The notes under the pieces are model-generated. The model was not told where the DNA came from. It ran no database searches and saw only the letters and a program-made list of their open reading frames with translations. Below, in pieces: positions 4,957-7,247 of a stretch of DNA of 7,247 nt (position 1 is the stretch's first letter; every line of letters starts with the position of its first letter). The stretch comes from an uncultured bacterium (GTDB taxonomy: Bacteria; Planctomycetota; UBA1135; GCA-002686595), in the NCBI GenBank assembly GCA_902826945.1, contig CADEGS010000224.1, forward strand, positions 1 to 7,247, written 5' to 3'. The position numbers and the translations under genes are program-made.

Positions 4957-6936
4957 GTGAGGAGGCTGCGCATCGGGTGGTGGATGGCCGGGCTGCACGC
5001 GGGGCTCGTGCTGCTCGTCGCCGCCGGGCTGGTGCCGGGCGGCCTCCTGCTGCTGCGGCGCCTGGCGGCCGAGAGCGCCGCGGCGCGCGTGCAGCTCGCC
5101 GCGTCCGGCGCGCTGGAGGGGCTGCGGCTGCAGGAGCAGGAGGTCCTGACCGCGGCGCGCCTCCTGGCGGAGCGCCCGACGCTCGCGCGGCTCCTGCGCG
5201 AGGAGCGCGCGGACGAGCTGGCCGGATTCCTGGAGCGCTTCCGCGCCACGAGCGACCTCGACGGCTGCGCGATCGTGCGCGCGGGCGCGCTCGCCGCGCG
5301 CTCGCCCGGGGAGGCCGCGTGGCCCGCGCTGCTCGTCCTCGACGCCGGGCCGGGCGCTCGTCTCGTGCCGCCCGCGGCGCCGGGCGAGGCGCCGCTGGCG
5401 ATCGCGCGCGTGCCGCTGAGCGGCGGGTCGGAAGGCGAGGCGCTCGCCTTCCGCCGTCTCGGCGCGTCGCTCGCCGGCTCCCTCGCGAGCCAGGTCGGTC
5501 TGCCGGTGCGGATCCTCGCGCCCGCGCCCGCGTCCTCCGTCGCGCGCGGCGCGGACGGCGCCTGGCGCGCGAGGCTCTCCGCCGAGGGCGAGCGCGGCGA
5601 GGTCGGCGTCGAGGTCGAGCTCCCGGCGGCGGACGTGGCGAGCGTCCTGCGTCCGCTCGAGCGCCGCTTCGCGCTCGTGACCGCCGTCGCGGTCCTGGCG
5701 GCCGCCGCAGTCGGAGCGCTCGCCGCGCGCGCGCTCTCGCGCCCGCTGGACCGCCTGCGCGCGGCGGCCGCGCGCATCGAGGACGGCGACCTGTCGACGC
5801 CCGTGCCGGCGCTCGCGGGCGTCGAGACCGGCCTGCTCGCGGCGACGATGGAGGGCATGCGCCGCACCCTGCAGCGCACCGGCGCGGCGTTGCGCGAGCG
5901 CGAGCACGAGGCACGCGCGCTGCTCGAGGGCATGGTCGAGGGCGTCTTCGCCGTCGACGGCGAGCGCCGGCTGCAGTACCTGAGCCCTCCGGCGGCGCGC
6001 CGCCTGGGCGTGGAGCCCGGGCAGGCGCTCGGCCGCTTCTGCGGCGACGTGCTGCGTCCGCGGCGGCCGGACGGCAGCCGGCCCTGCGACGAGGACTGCC
6101 CGATCGTGCACGCGCGCTCGCGCGGCAGCTCGCGCGCCGTCGAGCACCTCGAGCTCGCCGCCGGGCGGCGCGTGGTGGTCGTGACCAGCGCGCCGCCGAT
6201 CGGCGCGCGCCAGGTGCAGCTCCTGCGCGACGAGACGGAGACCGAGGCCGCGCGCCGCTCGCGCGATGCGGTGCTCGCGAACGTCAGCCACGAGCTCAAG
6301 ACGCCGCTCTCGGCCCAGATGGCCTCGGTGCAGCTCCTGCAGGACGCGCTGGGCGAGTCGATCCCCGCCGAGGCGCTCGAGCTGGTGGCCGCGCTCGAGC
6401 GCAGCACGCTGCGGCTGACGCGGCTGATCGACAACCTGCTGGAGAGCGTCCGCATCGAGACCGGCCGCGCGACGCTGCGCGCCGTTCCGGTCGACCTGCG
6501 CGACGTGATCGCGGAGGCGGAGGCCACCACCTCGCCGCTCTTCGTCCAGCGGCGCCAGGAGGTCCTGGTCGAGCTGCCCGAGGCCCTGGCGCGCGTGCGC
6601 GGCGACCCGGTCCAGCTCCTGCAGGTGTTCGTCAACCTGCTCTCGAACGCGAACAAGTTCTCGCCCGAGGGCACGACGATCCGCGTCGGCGGCGCGAGCG
6701 ACGCGCAGGGCGCGCTCGTGTGGGTCGAGGACGCCGGGCCGGGCATCGCCCCGGAGGAGCGGCGCTCGATCTTCGAGCACGCCTACCGCTCCGACCCGCA
6801 GGCGGCCGAGGGGATGGGCCTCGGCCTGTGGATCGTGAAGGCGATCGTCGAGCGGCACGGCGGCAGCGTACACGCCGACGCCGGAGCGGTGGGCGGAGCG
6901 CGATTGTGCGTCCGGCTGCCTGGGACGACGGCATGA
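4957..6936 (+). CDS. Membrane sensor histidine kinase (extracytoplasmic sensor, HAMP, PAS, HisKA, HATPase_c)
   Basis: A 659-residue two-component kinase. A basic start (RRLR) leads into the first membrane helix (about 8-33). An extracytoplasmic sensor region of about 200 residues (38-236) begins with a long helix and looks Cache/PDC-like, which I infer only loosely. The second membrane helix is about 238-258, then HAMP (about 259-312), a short charged linker, and PAS (about 318-425). HisKA carries the H-box NVSHELKTPL with phospho-acceptor His445. The ATPase domain shows the N-box NLLSNANKFSPEG (560-572), EDAGPGI (591-597), the F-box region around IFEHAYRSD (605-613) and GMGLGLWIVKAIVERHGG (619-636). 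All catalytic motifs are intact, so it should autophosphorylate and phosphorylate the downstream regulator. The PAS domain holds Cys362, Cys377 and Cys381. The start is GTG at 4957, 12 bases after cysW, with no clear ribosome binding site; an in-frame ATG at 4984 would lose the basic residues before the helix. The stimulus is unknown; location suggests sulfate or sulfur status. Confidence 0.92.
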   Translation: MRRLRIGWWMAGLHAGLVLLVAAGLVPGGLLLLRRLAAESAAARVQLAASGALEGLRLQEQEVLTAARLLAERPTLARLLREERADELAGFLERFRATSDLDGCAIVRAGALAARSPGEAAWPALLVLDAGPGARLVPPAAPGEAPLAIARVPLSGGSEGEALAFRRLGASLAGSLASQVGLPVRILAPAPASSVARGADGAWRARLSAEGERGEVGVEVELPAADVASVLRPLERRFALVTAVAVLAAAAVGALAARALSRPLDRLRAAAARIEDGDLSTPVPALAGVETGLLAATMEGMRRTLQRTGAALREREHEARALLEGMVEGVFAVDGERRLQYLSPPAARRLGVEPGQALGRFCGDVLRPRRPDGSRPCDEDCPIVHARSRGSSRAVEHLELAAGRRVVVVTSAPPIGARQVQLLRDETETEAARRSRDAVLANVSHELKTPLSAQMASVQLLQDALGESIPAEALELVAALERSTLRLTRLIDNLLESVRIETGRATLRAVPVDLRDVIAEAEATTSPLFVQRRQEVLVELPEALARVRGDPVQLLQVFVNLLSNANKFSPEGTTIRVGGASDAQGALVWVEDAGPGIAPEERRSIFEHAYRSDPQAAEGMGLGLWIVKAIVERHGGSVHADAGAVGGARLCVRLPGTTA

Positions 6937-7247
6937 AGATCCTGGTGGTGGACGACGACGCCGAGCTGCGAGGGCTGGTGGCCTACGCGTTGCGGCAGGC
7001 CGGCTACCTGGCGCTCGAGGCGGCGAGCGGCGAGGCGGGACTCGTCTCGTGCGCGGCCGAGCGGCCCGACCTGGTGGTGCTCGACCTGAACCTCCCGGGC
7101 CTGGACGGCCTGGAGGTCTGCCGGCGTCTGCGCGCGAGCGGCGACGGCACGCCGATCCTGATGCTGACCGTGCGCGCCGCCGAGGAATCGCAGGTCGAGG
7201 GCCTCGACGCCGGCGCCGACGACTACCTGACCAAGCCGTTCAGCCCG
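6933..7247 (+). CDS. Response regulator, receiver domain (truncated by the window edge)
   Basis: The first 105 residues of a response regulator, running off the right edge. The receiver domain is intact as far as it goes: acidic triad region VVDDDAE (5-11) with Asp7-Asp9, phospho-acceptor Asp51 in VVLDLNLPGLDGLEV (48-62), the Thr79 switch residue in ILMLTV (75-80), and Lys101 in GADDYLTKPFSP (94-105). The GADDYxTKPF ending is most common in OmpR/PhoB-type regulators, so a winged-helix DNA-binding domain probably follows outside the window; this is inference. The ATG at 6933 overlaps the kinase stop codon (ATGA, 6933-6936), a classic translationally coupled kinase-regulator pair. The likely target is phosphotransfer from His445 of that kinase, with possible control of the upstream transport cluster. 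Confidence 0.93.
   Translation, partial: MKILVVDDDAELRGLVAYALRQAGYLALEAASGEAGLVSCAAERPDLVVLDLNLPGLDGLEVCRRLRASGDGTPILMLTVRAAEESQVEGLDAGADDYLTKPFSP

Noticed and set aside
3913..6873. A 986-codon open frame on the minus strand
   Set aside because: It is antisense to cysW and the histidine kinase, with biased composition (Arg, Ala, Gln, His, Glu) and no motifs. It is a codon-bias shadow.

Overview
This is a very GC-rich window (roughly 70-75% G+C by eye) with strong G/C bias at third codon positions. It is densely packed with co-directional genes. Proteins have Gram-negative style features: a periplasmic sulfate-binding protein with a cleavable-type signal, and a membrane histidine kinase. The composition fits a high-GC bacterium such as an uncultivated member of Myxococcota, Planctomycetota or a related phylum. 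No marker gene here allows a firm assignment.

Layout. At the left edge (1-86, minus strand) is the first part of a divergent gene whose N-terminus looks like a dicarboxylate/amino acid:cation symporter. A 206-base divergent intergenic region (87-292) holds a perfect 10-bp inverted repeat. A plus-strand gene cluster then runs to the right edge: an ATPase of the CysA family fused to a universal-stress-protein (Usp)-like C-terminal region (293-2092); a sulfate-binding protein of the Sbp family (2132-3178); the permeases CysT (3194-4027) and CysW (4030-4944); a PAS-containing sensor histidine kinase (4957-6936); and a response regulator (6933 to the edge, truncated). Gaps between plus-strand genes are 39, 15, 2 and 12 bases, and the last pair overlaps by 4 bases (ATGA), so the cluster is probably one operon.

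Function. The four cys/sbp genes encode a complete sulfate/thiosulfate ABC importer: Sbp captures the anion in the periplasm, CysT and CysW form the channel, and CysA hydrolyses ATP. Two things set the locus apart. The ATPase is about 599 residues instead of about 360 because of an extra Usp-like region, tentatively tandem, that could act as a cytoplasmic regulatory module. A two-component system also follows the permeases with almost no gap, which suggests, but does not prove, that signal transduction is tied to sulfate uptake. The kinase PAS domain carries three cysteines that might be redox- or metal-responsive. No insertion sequence, CRISPR array, tRNA, rRNA or convincing intrinsic terminator was seen.
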